Shown one piece after another: positions 1-7,181 of a stretch of 11,959 bases of DNA (position 1 is its first letter; each line of letters starts with the position of its first letter). The stretch is from the NCBI GenBank assembly GCA_023853785.1, contig JAJIRX010000695.1, forward strand, positions 1 through 11,959, in the 5' to 3' direction. The notes beneath the pieces are model-generated. The model had not been told where the DNA came from and did not search any database. It worked only from the letters and a program-made list of their open reading frames with translations. A program made the translations under genes and the position numbers. The DNA is from Psilocybe azurescens. Lineage: Eukaryota; Basidiomycota; Agaricomycetes; Agaricales; Agrocybaceae.

Positions 1-1351
1 AGATAGTGAAGCGGCGTATTGCCGTACACGTCCTGGGCAGCGAGATCTTGCGTCCCACTCTCCAGCAGCCACAGGATCATCTCCTCCTGTTTCCTTTCGT
101 CGAGCTGTCCTCCGCATTGCGGACACGCGGAAGTGGGGCTTCGTCGTTTCGCGAGACGAGTATGCCGCGATTCGCCGGATTGCGTCTGCTCAGGTCGATA
201 GGAACCCAGGATTTCGTGTCGAGGGTGCGTACATCGTGTATGCTTTCAAAGATCTTGCGACTGAAGAGGTTGATGTGGAAGTCGGTGAGTGGCAGAGATG
301 CGATGTGGAGAAGGGTATGGCCGAAATCGGTGCATCCCGCGCTACGGAGCGGCGTCACAGGATGTTTGCATAGGTGTTCCATGAGGCCGGTGTCAAGCCG
401 GGCGGTGGCAAAGTGCAGAACGTGAACGGAGTAAACTGGAGTACGAAGCGCGAGATCAGTTCGCGGGTCTAAGGCAAGGATGTCATATGCCGCGATATTA
501 GGAGGATGGCAGAACGCAACAGCTGTCATATGGGGAGCAAGGCAACATGTCGGGGCTGCAAGAGGGAGGATGTTTGGTGAGTACCCCACGGCTAAAAGGT
601 GTCTGACCATGTCATTCTTGACGGAATTAATCGCTTCATGAACCGGGGAAGATACAGATAGGGCTGAATGGGTCAGAATACTGGAAGGCGTGACGGAATC
701 TCCCGGGCAGTCCACCAAGTTTCGTCTGGATTAGCAGCACGCACCTGGTCGAAGACGGCGATATCCCCATGCGAGCAGCCTCCTCGAGCGCTGTACGAGC
801 TGGCTTTGATCTGAACGAGATAATGGGGAGTGCAGATTCGGTCCAGAATCGTGAAAACCCCGTGCGGCGTTGTAGGACTTCGTCGTGTGTCAGAGGGGAT
901 ATCTGTGGTTTGACTACTGATTCCGTTGGCATCACATTACTCCTCGGTGGACATGTTACATAGCTGTAGGTATCGTATTTGGGGTCCCGGCCACGAATGA
1001 AGCGAACTGAGTATTCGTCGAGATATTCGAGAGGAATGCCATTAGGGTCTGCACCTGCCTGAAGTAGCACCTCCACATTCTCAGGCAATGATGCCCGGAC
1101 CGCTTCCAGCAAAGGGGACGTATAGTACCCATGAATAGCCCCGGATACGTAGGTGTTCGCAGAAAATCCACGAAGCATGCTATTGCGACGTGCAGGAATC
1201 ATGCAGCTGGAATCTGTGAGCTGAGATAAGTACCATGAGCGAGAATCGCAGAGATTACTGCAGAGTTCGGGTTTCGGGCGGCACGAACGCAAGGCGGTTC
1301 GTCGTCCATGTCGTCGTTCAAATCGTCTTCTGTCAGTTCATAGGATGTCAT
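1..1351 (-). pseudogene. Ankyrin-repeat protein, 5' part, four frameshifts, truncated by window edge
   Basis: Ankyrin repeats mediate protein-protein contacts; no partner or pathway can be read here. The best start is the ATG at 1351-1349, preceded by a CT-rich leader, giving an acidic N-terminus (MTSYELTEDDLNDDMDDE). Ankyrin-like segments follow in order: NVEVLLQAGADPNGI, TALEEAARMG then DIAVFDQV, SPVHEAINSVKNDMVRHLL, TDFGHTLLHIAS, and near the edge DLAAQDVYGNTPLHYL, which matches the DxxGxTPLHxA consensus. The reading frame changes near 1200-1206, 764-767, 675-690 and 105-112. Each change is explained by one missing base; the one at 764-767 lies in a C4 run. No in-frame stop remains once the shifts are allowed for. 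The gaps are too short for introns. It could be a decayed gene or an intact gene with assembly errors. The ankyrin assignment is firm; the function is unknown. The gene continues beyond base 1. Confidence 0.8.
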
Positions 1352-1965
1352 GGGTATGAGTCAAGAGAGAGGGGAGATAATTTCGACTTTTGTATCAGTG
1401 AGCCCAAACGCAAGTCCAAGAGAAGGTCGAGCTTGTCGAATCAGAACTAGCGTAGTCCTTGAATTACGTTCAGGCTCTAGTTTGGCTCTAACACAAACTT
1501 GTATCACCAGAGTATTATCGGCCAAAGTGCGCGTTGCGGGTGTATTAAGTCTTCAGCTTGCGAGAAAATAGTTGTCTCAGATTTGGCTAAAGTCAGTCAG
1601 TGGCCGAAGGTTGGTTGAAGTTGAAGGTGTTGATCAAGCCTTGGTGATTGTCAGGACCTCCAATGACTCGGGTGCTCGGAAAGAACGCTTCGCTATGCCA
1701 GTGCCTGGCATGCTCTATGAGGAGTTATGCTCGCCGCTCGCCGCTTTCAAAGTTCTCACGGGGTGACCATCAAAAGCCAGCGGATCACGTGGGCTTAGAC
1801 ATTTTGGTATCGGCAGTAGAGAGGAGCAAGCTCCCCAATTACCGAGTCCACCTCAGACCACAAACTGTGTACATAAGCTGCGTGCGGTTCTCCCGCGCAC
1901 CGTTGCTTTGGCCTCAACTTGGCCTAACCCATTTCTCCCTATGCGCCAGCTTCTTATTGAACAGC
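1352..1965. other. Intergenic region upstream of the ankyrin gene
   Basis: The first 30 bases or so next to the ankyrin start read, on the minus strand, as a CT-rich leader (ctcccctctctcttgac) ending just before the ATG. This is typical of fungal transcription starts. The rest holds only short overlapping open frames without recognisable domains, and I see no repeat or RNA gene in it. Confidence 0.4.
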
Positions 1966-1972
1966 TATATAT
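1966..1972 (+). promoter_or_regulatory. Possible TATA box for a rightward transcript
   Basis: TATATAT lies about 80 bases before an ATG at 2050 in a good context (cacaATGac). The bases between are pyrimidine-rich and end in a run of short ca-rich words, as in many fungal 5' leaders. The call depends on the doubtful gene at 2050-2170. Confidence 0.3.
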
Positions 1973-2049
1973 TCCTTTCGTTTTGGCATACTGGAGCTCT
2001 TTAAACCCTTTAGACTTTACCTATTCCCCGGAACTCACAAACGCTCACA

Positions 2050-2170
2050 ATGACAGCGGCCAACTGCCAACTTGTCAGATAACATTTCCGCTTCAGCGTG
2101 GTTCCCAAGTGTTCCGCATCAAGTTGGAACGGAAGTGCTTTCAAAATTAGATGAAGACTGCGCTTGGTGA
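2050..2170 (+). pseudogene. Possible broken first exon of an unidentified gene
   Basis: The ATG at 2050 reads MTAANCQLVR and then meets TAA at 2080-2082. One base over, the frame runs on as SDNISASAWFPSVPHQV and then GTEVLSKLDEDCAW, ending where a splice-donor-like GTGAGC begins at 2167. A single extra base near 2074 would join the two pieces into an exon of about 40 codons, the same kind of break seen in the firm genes of this window. I found no convincing next exon. I do not recognise the family. A chance open frame behind a promoter-like sequence is a real alternative. Confidence 0.25.
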
Positions 2171-2372
2171 GCTGTTTCTGTATAGGTCACTTCTCTTGCG
2201 GTGATTGTTAAGACACTTGAGTACCTTTTCCAGATAGCAAGAGACACCATCTTCCATCTTACAAGTTTGACACCTACGCATATATTCCATGACGTATGGA
2301 CCTGTACGGACTCGTTGCTTCCAGTCTCCAGAAGGCGGACATTGATGCATTTTCATAACATCAATTTTAACT

Positions 2373-2455
2373 TACTCTGTGTGACAAAAAGTAACCGGGC
2401 GCATAACGCGTTATTTTAGTCACGTGTGCCCGGTTACTTTTTGTCACGCCGAGTA
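2373..2455. mobile_element. Small foldback element, MITE-like, TA-flanked
   Basis: A perfect 20-base inverted repeat is present: GTGACAAAAAGTAACCGGGC at 2381-2400 and its exact reverse complement at 2428-2447. The arms extend imperfectly outward to 2373 and 2455 (tactctgt against tactcggc when read inward). The outermost bases of both arms are TA, the target duplication expected for Tc1/mariner elements. The 27-base centre contains a 12-base palindrome (ATAACGCGTTAT, 2403-2414) and a CACGTG. There is no room for a transposase, so if mobile it would be a non-autonomous derivative. It could instead be a solo hairpin or a remnant of two abutting element ends. Confidence 0.55.
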
Positions 2456-3059
2456 CAACCGAACTCTTGCTTCTCTTCCTGTAAAGGAGCATTTCGGTAC
2501 ATGGGGAGTGGGAGCGATGTTCATTCGAGAGTCCACATATTTGATCTGAATCCTTTGGTCAAGACCCAATTTTGGGTTGTACAATGCAAGTTTCAAGTTT
2601 TTTACAATATTAAATATCACACTTATATGCACGTCGCCATTCAGTGTATGTCTAATGTCTGCTTTTCCTCACATTGATGCATTTCATGTTACAAAATCTG
2701 GATGCCGAACTTCTCACGTCTCACTGTATTCGGTCTGTTACCATGAGGTTCTAAACTATTTTGGTGAGCTGCCGGCTCATGATATTTGATATACCCCGAC
2801 CGCTTGTGCTCATATATATTGGAACGCCTCACAGTCCCCAGGTGGTCATTATGTCTCACTGCTACGACACGTAGAAGACCGATTCAAACCCTACCTCCCC
2901 AATCAGACAACAGGCTAAAGCTTGTAAGTAGCAATCAACTGTCATCCGCGAGCGATGGTGGCAACTATTTGAGGAGTGTTACACTCTTTAGTCGACAGCC
3001 TCCATGCAGCAGAAATTCTTGAGGAAATAGTTTACGGGACTCAGAAATTCGAAATCTGT
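2456..3059. other. Intergenic region, nothing recognisable
   Basis: Only short open frames without domains are present. A 14-base word, acattgatgcattt, occurs at 2671-2684 and also at 2339-2352, on the other side of the foldback element. I see no RNA gene, promoter or longer repeat that I can support. Confidence 0.35.
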
Positions 3060-3335
3060 TTAACTGTAACATGGGCCAATATAATACCCAACTAAATATG
3101 CTGCCACCAAACACTCCTGTATTGCAGAAATCATCTCTCCTACGCTTGCTAACAAGTTGACAGGTCCAGCCTCGACCAGAAAGCAAAAAATCTGATCGAT
3201 GGGTCCAATTATCCATCCGACGTACTGGATACCCTCATCTTTCTTATCATTTGGTAGGCACAGTTTGGCATCTTCATGCTTCAAGAAGTTAACTGCAGAT
3301 CCCCAAAGGCCCCAATTTTGTGCCAATGCTGTCAA
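3060..3335 (-). CDS. Hypothetical small hydrophobic protein, uncertain
   Basis: This 91-codon frame starts at an ATG (3335-3333) and ends in TAG. The first 35 residues are polar with a charged patch (NDKKDEGIQYVGW). The rest is mostly hydrophobic with regular glycines and small residues (IIGPIDQIFCFLVEAG, then a stretch ending LVAAYLVGYYIGPCYS). That could be one or two membrane helices. It lies head to head with the GMC oxidoreductase gene and overlaps its proposed start by about 10 bases, leaving no space for two separate promoters. I recognise no family. It may be a chance frame, or a piece of another gene brought next to the GMC gene by rearrangement. Confidence 0.25.
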   Translation of the reverse strand: MTALAQNWGLWGSAVNFLKHEDAKLCLPNDKKDEGIQYVGWIIGPIDQIFCFLVEAGPVNLLASVGEMISAIQECLVAAYLVGYYIGPCYS

Positions 3336-5273
3336 TGTTCATCGCCCCCTTACACGAGCGGCCAATGAAACGGCGTCCAATACATGGGACTACATCGTCG
3401 TCGGGTCCGGCCCAGGTGGAGGCCCATTGGCCGCTCGTCTGGCACAAGCCGGCTTTTCTGTCCTGTTGATTGACGCTGGGGATGATCATGGCGATGACGA
3501 TATCGTCCGAGTGCCTGCTTTGAACGCCCAGGCTTCCGAGTATACTCCTATCCATTGGCAGTTCTTTGTCTCCCACTACGACGACCCTTCCACAGCTCAG
3601 CGCGATTCCAAGTTTACCTGGAAGCAACCCGATGGTCGTTTCTTCGTTGGTCCCAATCCCCGGAGGGCAGTGAGCCATTAGGAATTTATTATCCAAGGAC
3701 AGGAACCTTAGGAGGATGCTCGGAACACAACGCCATGGTGATGATATATCCTGCCGAGAGCGACTGGAATAACATCGCGAGCGTTACAGGAGACACATCG
3801 TGGAGCGCCGCCAACATGCGACAGTACTGGGAGAAACTGGAAAATAACCAATATGTTCTTCCGGGTACTCCAGGTCATGGATTTAGTGGATGGCTCGATA
3901 TTTCACTCACCAGCCTCAGTCTCGTTCTCAAGGATACGAAGGTACTGAGTCTGGTGCAAGGCGCTGCCACCGCCATGGGGAAAGGGCTCCTCGGTGGTTT
4001 ATTATCCACCGTCGGTGGCTTAGCCCAGGTGTTGATAACCGACTTAAATAGCGACTCACCGACACGAGATACAACCACGGGGCTCTACCAGGTCCCCATT
4101 TCCGTCTCAAATGGACCCAAGACGCGTTCGAGTCAACGTCAGCTTATATTGGATACAGCGAATGCCGTGAACGCGGATGGGAGCAGGAAATTCAAACTTG
4201 ATCTTCAGCTTAACACCCTCGTGACTCGTGTCGTTTTTGACACGAACGCCACTGACGAGCCCCGTGCTATAGGTGTCGAGTATCTGGAAGGGAGCCACCT
4301 ATATCGGGCCGACCCCATTCTGCCTCTGCGTCTTCCACTGCTTCCGGGTCTTTTTGCCAGCCGTGAGGTCATCTTGTCGGGTGGAGCGTTCAATACACCA
4401 CAACTACTGAAACTATCCGGTATCGGTCCGGCTGACGAACTATCAAAATTCAACATTTCCGTCATTCGCGATTCCCCGCGGTCGGTACCAACATGCAGGA
4501 CAGGTACGAAGTCGGCGTGGTTGGCTCAGCAAACAGCAATTTCGTCGATTTAAATGGTTGTACGTTCCTCAACACCACCAATGATCCGTGCTTCATTCAA
4601 TGGCGCGACAACTCACTTGATCATGGTGTATATGCGACGAATGGATACGCGTTAGGCATCGTCCAACAGACTAGCGTGGCTGCGAAGACCGAGGCGGACA
4701 TCATCATCGCAGGTGTTCCCGCGAACTTCCATGGATACTTCCCGGGCTACTCGAATCGAACGAGTGCCGACAGTCGACATTGGACGTGGCTTGTGCTTAA
4801 AGCTCATAGTCGAAACAATGCGGGTACGGTCACTTTGAAATCAAAGCGATTCCAGAGATACACCACAGATAAGCTTCAAGAGCTATACAACTGGCGGTGA
4901 TCTCGACGTGCAAGCATCGTTTGAGGGCGTTCAACTTGCTCGGAAGATGTTCCAATCTTCTATCCCTCTCGGCGGGGTCTTCACGGAGGAAATTCCTGGA
5001 CCTAGTATTCAAAGCGAAGCGGACATAAAGCAGTGGATCAAAGACGAAGCTTGGGGTCATCATGCAAGTTGCACAGTACCCATTGGCGCAGACGACGACA
5101 ACGAAACGTCGGTGCTGGATTCGAAATTCCGGGTTAAAGGTGTGACTGGCCTGCGCGTCGTCGACGCAAGTGTCTTCCCAAAAATTCCTAGCCTGTACAT
5201 CATCGCCGCGGTCTACATGATCTCTGAAAAGGCGGCCGTCACTATCATTCAAGACGCTCAAAATACTCTGTAA
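3326..5273 (+). pseudogene. GMC-type FAD oxidoreductase (choline/aryl-alcohol dehydrogenase-like), frameshifted
   Basis: GMC enzymes use FAD to oxidise alcohols, sugars or related substrates; the substrate cannot be told here. Seen in order: the dinucleotide-binding loop YIVVGSGPGGGPLAARLA (about residues 22-40), the first GMC signature as GGCSEHNAMV (about 130), the second signature GAFNTPQLLKLSGIGP (about 355-370), DRYEVG, and the C-terminal active-site block WGHHASCT with its histidines (5052-5075). This is followed by GLRVVDASVFPKIPS and EKAA near the end. At roughly 645 codons it is about full length for the family. Frame breaks: one base missing in C4 at 3658-3661, one missing in C4 at 4474-4477, one extra A at 4843-4845. 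The start is uncertain. ATG 3326 (MLSMFIAP) needs another missing C at 3345-3349 to join the enzyme frame. An in-frame ATG at 3199 gives an odd N-terminus. No introns are needed. I see no clear signal peptide. Confidence 0.85.
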
Positions 5274-5454
5274 TCAATCAGGTGCTTGCGTACATTGTCT
5301 GTGTGATAGTACCACATATTCATGAAAACTATTACTTTTGTCCCTCCCAAGGTCCAGTGTTGCATGTCCCTTTTCAAAAACGCTGCAAAAATTCCAACGG
5401 GGTAATGAACTAGTCGGATAAGTATTAAACCTTAGTATATATGTGTCATGATCA
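5274..5454. other. 3' flank of the GMC gene
   Basis: AT-rich sequence follows the TAA stop at 5271-5273. It presumably carries the 3' untranslated region, but I see no distinct polyadenylation signal that I would rely on. Confidence 0.3.
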
Positions 5455-5755
5455 GGATTATGCTCATCCTCGTGAGGCTTTCTCGTCTTGTCCTTTCGTC
5501 TTCTCGTGCCGCGTCGAAGTCTCCTCGTTCATCCGCTTGTACCCTCACTCTCCAACCATTTCTTTCCGTGTTTGCTTGTCACCTTTGGCTTCACTATCTG
5601 TATCTCTTATTCTTTATTTACCTTTCGCATTCCATACTCCGGCCTCTCCTCTTCCTTGCATGCCTTCCCCAGGTTCTCTTTGTCCTGTGCCGTCAGCTCT
5701 CTCTGATCATCTTGTTACTTTCTCAGACTTGGATATTGTTTATCACTTTACTTAA
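5455..5755 (+). repeat. Pyrimidine-rich low-complexity tract
   Basis: By hand count 5521-5700 has 139 C or T in 180 bases (about 77%), and the bias covers roughly 5455-5755. It explains why two of the plus-strand frames stay open for over 100 codons here: stop codons are purine-rich. Strand-biased pyrimidine tracts are common upstream of fungal genes, so this may be promoter-associated for a rightward gene, but no intact gene follows directly. I do not call the open frames coding. Confidence 0.55.
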
Positions 5756-5784
5756 TTATTTGTACGTAGTACTCGACTTCTCGC

Positions 5785-5859
5785 GACTTCGTGTTGATTC
5801 CGCAACTTCGCGTTGAATCAACATACCTTCTCCCCTCTTGCTGCTTCGAGTTGATTCCG
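5785..5859 (+). repeat. Three imperfect copies of a 17-base motif
   Basis: Copies of cttcgNgttgattccg lie at 5785-5802 (gacttcgtgttgattccg), 5804-5821 (aacttcgcgttgaatcaa, diverged at the end) and 5842-5859 (tgcttcgagttgattccg). The first two also form a short hairpin, gttgattc at 5793-5800 with gaatcaac at 5815-5822. The clustering just after the pyrimidine tract suggests a regulatory array or a decayed minisatellite. Confidence 0.5.
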
Positions 5860-6313
5860 TTCGCGCAAACTCGCTCCAGCCTTGCCCGTAACAAGGTGAC
5901 ATCACGATAGAGTGTATTTGGGGGATATGAACTCGCCCTGGCCTTCATGAATGGGAGGAAATTGGACCCCACTGTCTTCCTCTCTACGAGTAACAACGTT
6001 TGGTCCAGAGTTGGTCCAGAGGAACTGTCATGTCGGGATCCCTGTGGGCATTAATTCACATCACGTGTATGTGTGTACCGTCGCGGTTGGGTTTTTGGTT
6101 TTGTCTATTGAATCACTTCATCATCATGACCGTTCCCGAATTCCTACATACAATTTGTGATTGACAAAATAATACGCTCTCGATGTTCTGAAGTGTTTAT
6201 TGGGAGTCAACCCTTTGTCAGCTAAGTTAGGGAGTCTTTGCCGCTTAGTCATTGCGGGCTTAGGCAAGTTATCGGTCAACAATTTTAGGTCGTCCAAACG
6301 CCCACATGCTGAG
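5860..6313. other. Intergenic region before the second ankyrin fragment
   Basis: No gene is seen. It contains an exact tandem duplication of the 11-mer ttggtccagag (6000-6010 and 6011-6021). Stops occur in all plus frames, so the ankyrin frame cannot be followed upstream of 6314. Confidence 0.35.
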
Positions 6314-6814
6314 AAACCAAGCCGTGTAAATGGGCCGAGCCATATTATCCTGATATAGCTACCACGGTTAATGGTAGCGACGCCTTCAATGGTTTCACTC
6401 TAGAATTAACAAGGACAGTCGCTCATCTTTGGGCTATGCACGGCGATGTCTTGCTTTTATCTGAGCTGGTCGGATGTGGGGCCGATCCGGACTACAAAGA
6501 CGTAGAAGGGCTGACTCCCGTTTTTGTTGCAATGATATACAGCGGTGTACCTTATTATGGACTGTTACCCGGGGCCGAATATCTGTCCGACGAACCAAAA
6601 CCTGTCTCCCAGTACGAGGAACAAAAAGGCACGTTACGCTGCTACCATGTTATCCTTACTTCTGGCGGAACAGCATGTTGATGCTGACAAAAAGATTGGT
6701 AGTCTTACAATGTTTCACATGGCTTTACTTCTTGAACATGGCGCTGTGTATGGTTTGCTCGCGATGAAAATGGCCATCTACCATTTTGCAAACCGGAAGG
6801 AGTCGCAATTATAA
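6314..6814 (+). pseudogene. Ankyrin-repeat protein fragment, frameshifted, no clear start
   Basis: An open frame from 6314 reads TTVNGSDAFNGFTLELTRTV, then AHLWAMHGDVLLLSELVGC and GADPDYKDVEGLTPVFVAM. That is a recognisable ankyrin pattern (GADP, DxxGxTP). A second ankyrin-like piece, RYAATMLSLLLAEQHVDAD, follows in the next frame and runs to the TAA at 6812-6814. One extra base in the A5 run at 6623-6627 or the adjacent GG joins the two (EQK to ARYAAT). The first in-frame ATG is 6436, in the middle of a repeat, so the true N-terminus is missing or lies in an exon I cannot identify. The last 20 or so residues do not look like ankyrin. The sequence is not obviously a copy of the ankyrin gene at the left edge. 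It is probably a gene remnant, or an intact gene with missing exons and an assembly error. Confidence 0.6.
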
Positions 6815-7096
6815 ATGGCTAACAGGACAGCTCGACCTTGATATGTCCTGTCATGTATATATCTATCAACTGGTTACTGTAGTCATAGCTACAGCTCTTT
6901 GCATGCGCAGTCGTTCGACTCTCAGGCTTGGGCGCTTATTCTGTAACTACTTAGTGCAGTGAAAGAGCGGGTCTTTGACTGATTACCAGTTCCCTTCATT
7001 TGCTCACAATCATTTATATATATATATACATTTACTTGTAGACCATCGATGAACAACACTACAAGCGAACAACTTGAGCTATATGTAGTAAGCGTA
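6815..7096. other. Intergenic region with a (TA)7 microsatellite
   Basis: This lies between the convergent ankyrin fragment and the secreted-protein gene. A (TA)7 run is at 7015-7028. A short inverted repeat, ctgtag...ctacag, is near 6885-6900. Nothing else stands out. Confidence 0.4.
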
Positions 7097-7131
7097 TACT
7101 TGACTATTACTTAGCGGTGTATAGTCAAGTA
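7097..7131. terminator. Hairpin in the 3' flank of the secreted-protein gene
   Basis: A perfect 11-base inverted repeat, TACTTGACTAT at 7097-7107 and ATAGTCAAGTA at 7121-7131, encloses a 13-base loop. It begins about 50 bases beyond the stop codon of the leftward gene, so it would sit in the 3' untranslated region or just past it. A role in 3' end formation is only inferred; fungal genes do not need such hairpins. Confidence 0.3.
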
Positions 7132-7181
7132 ACATATATCAGCAATTGTTCGTAAAAATTAAAACATAGGAAGACAAAGAC

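Noticed and set aside
1300..1330. A gttcaaatc T-loop-like word suggesting a tRNA
   Set aside because: No matching acceptor, D or anticodon stems surround it, and it lies within the ankyrin coding sequence.
3289..3696. 135-codon minus-strand frame opposite the GMC gene start
   Set aside because: It is antisense to the conserved FAD-binding region, whose plus-strand reading is unmistakable, and has no domain of its own.
5441..5816. Two long overlapping plus-strand open frames (104 and 122 codons), one very hydrophobic and membrane-like
   Set aside because: Both frames are open because the tract is pyrimidine-rich and lacks purine-rich stop codons. The hydrophobicity follows from T-rich codons. 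There is no domain or distinct coding signal.
7087..7140. Possible LTR or transposon terminal repeat at the 7097-7131 hairpin
   Set aside because: There is no target duplication, no second distant copy in the window and no element between the arms, only a 13-base loop.
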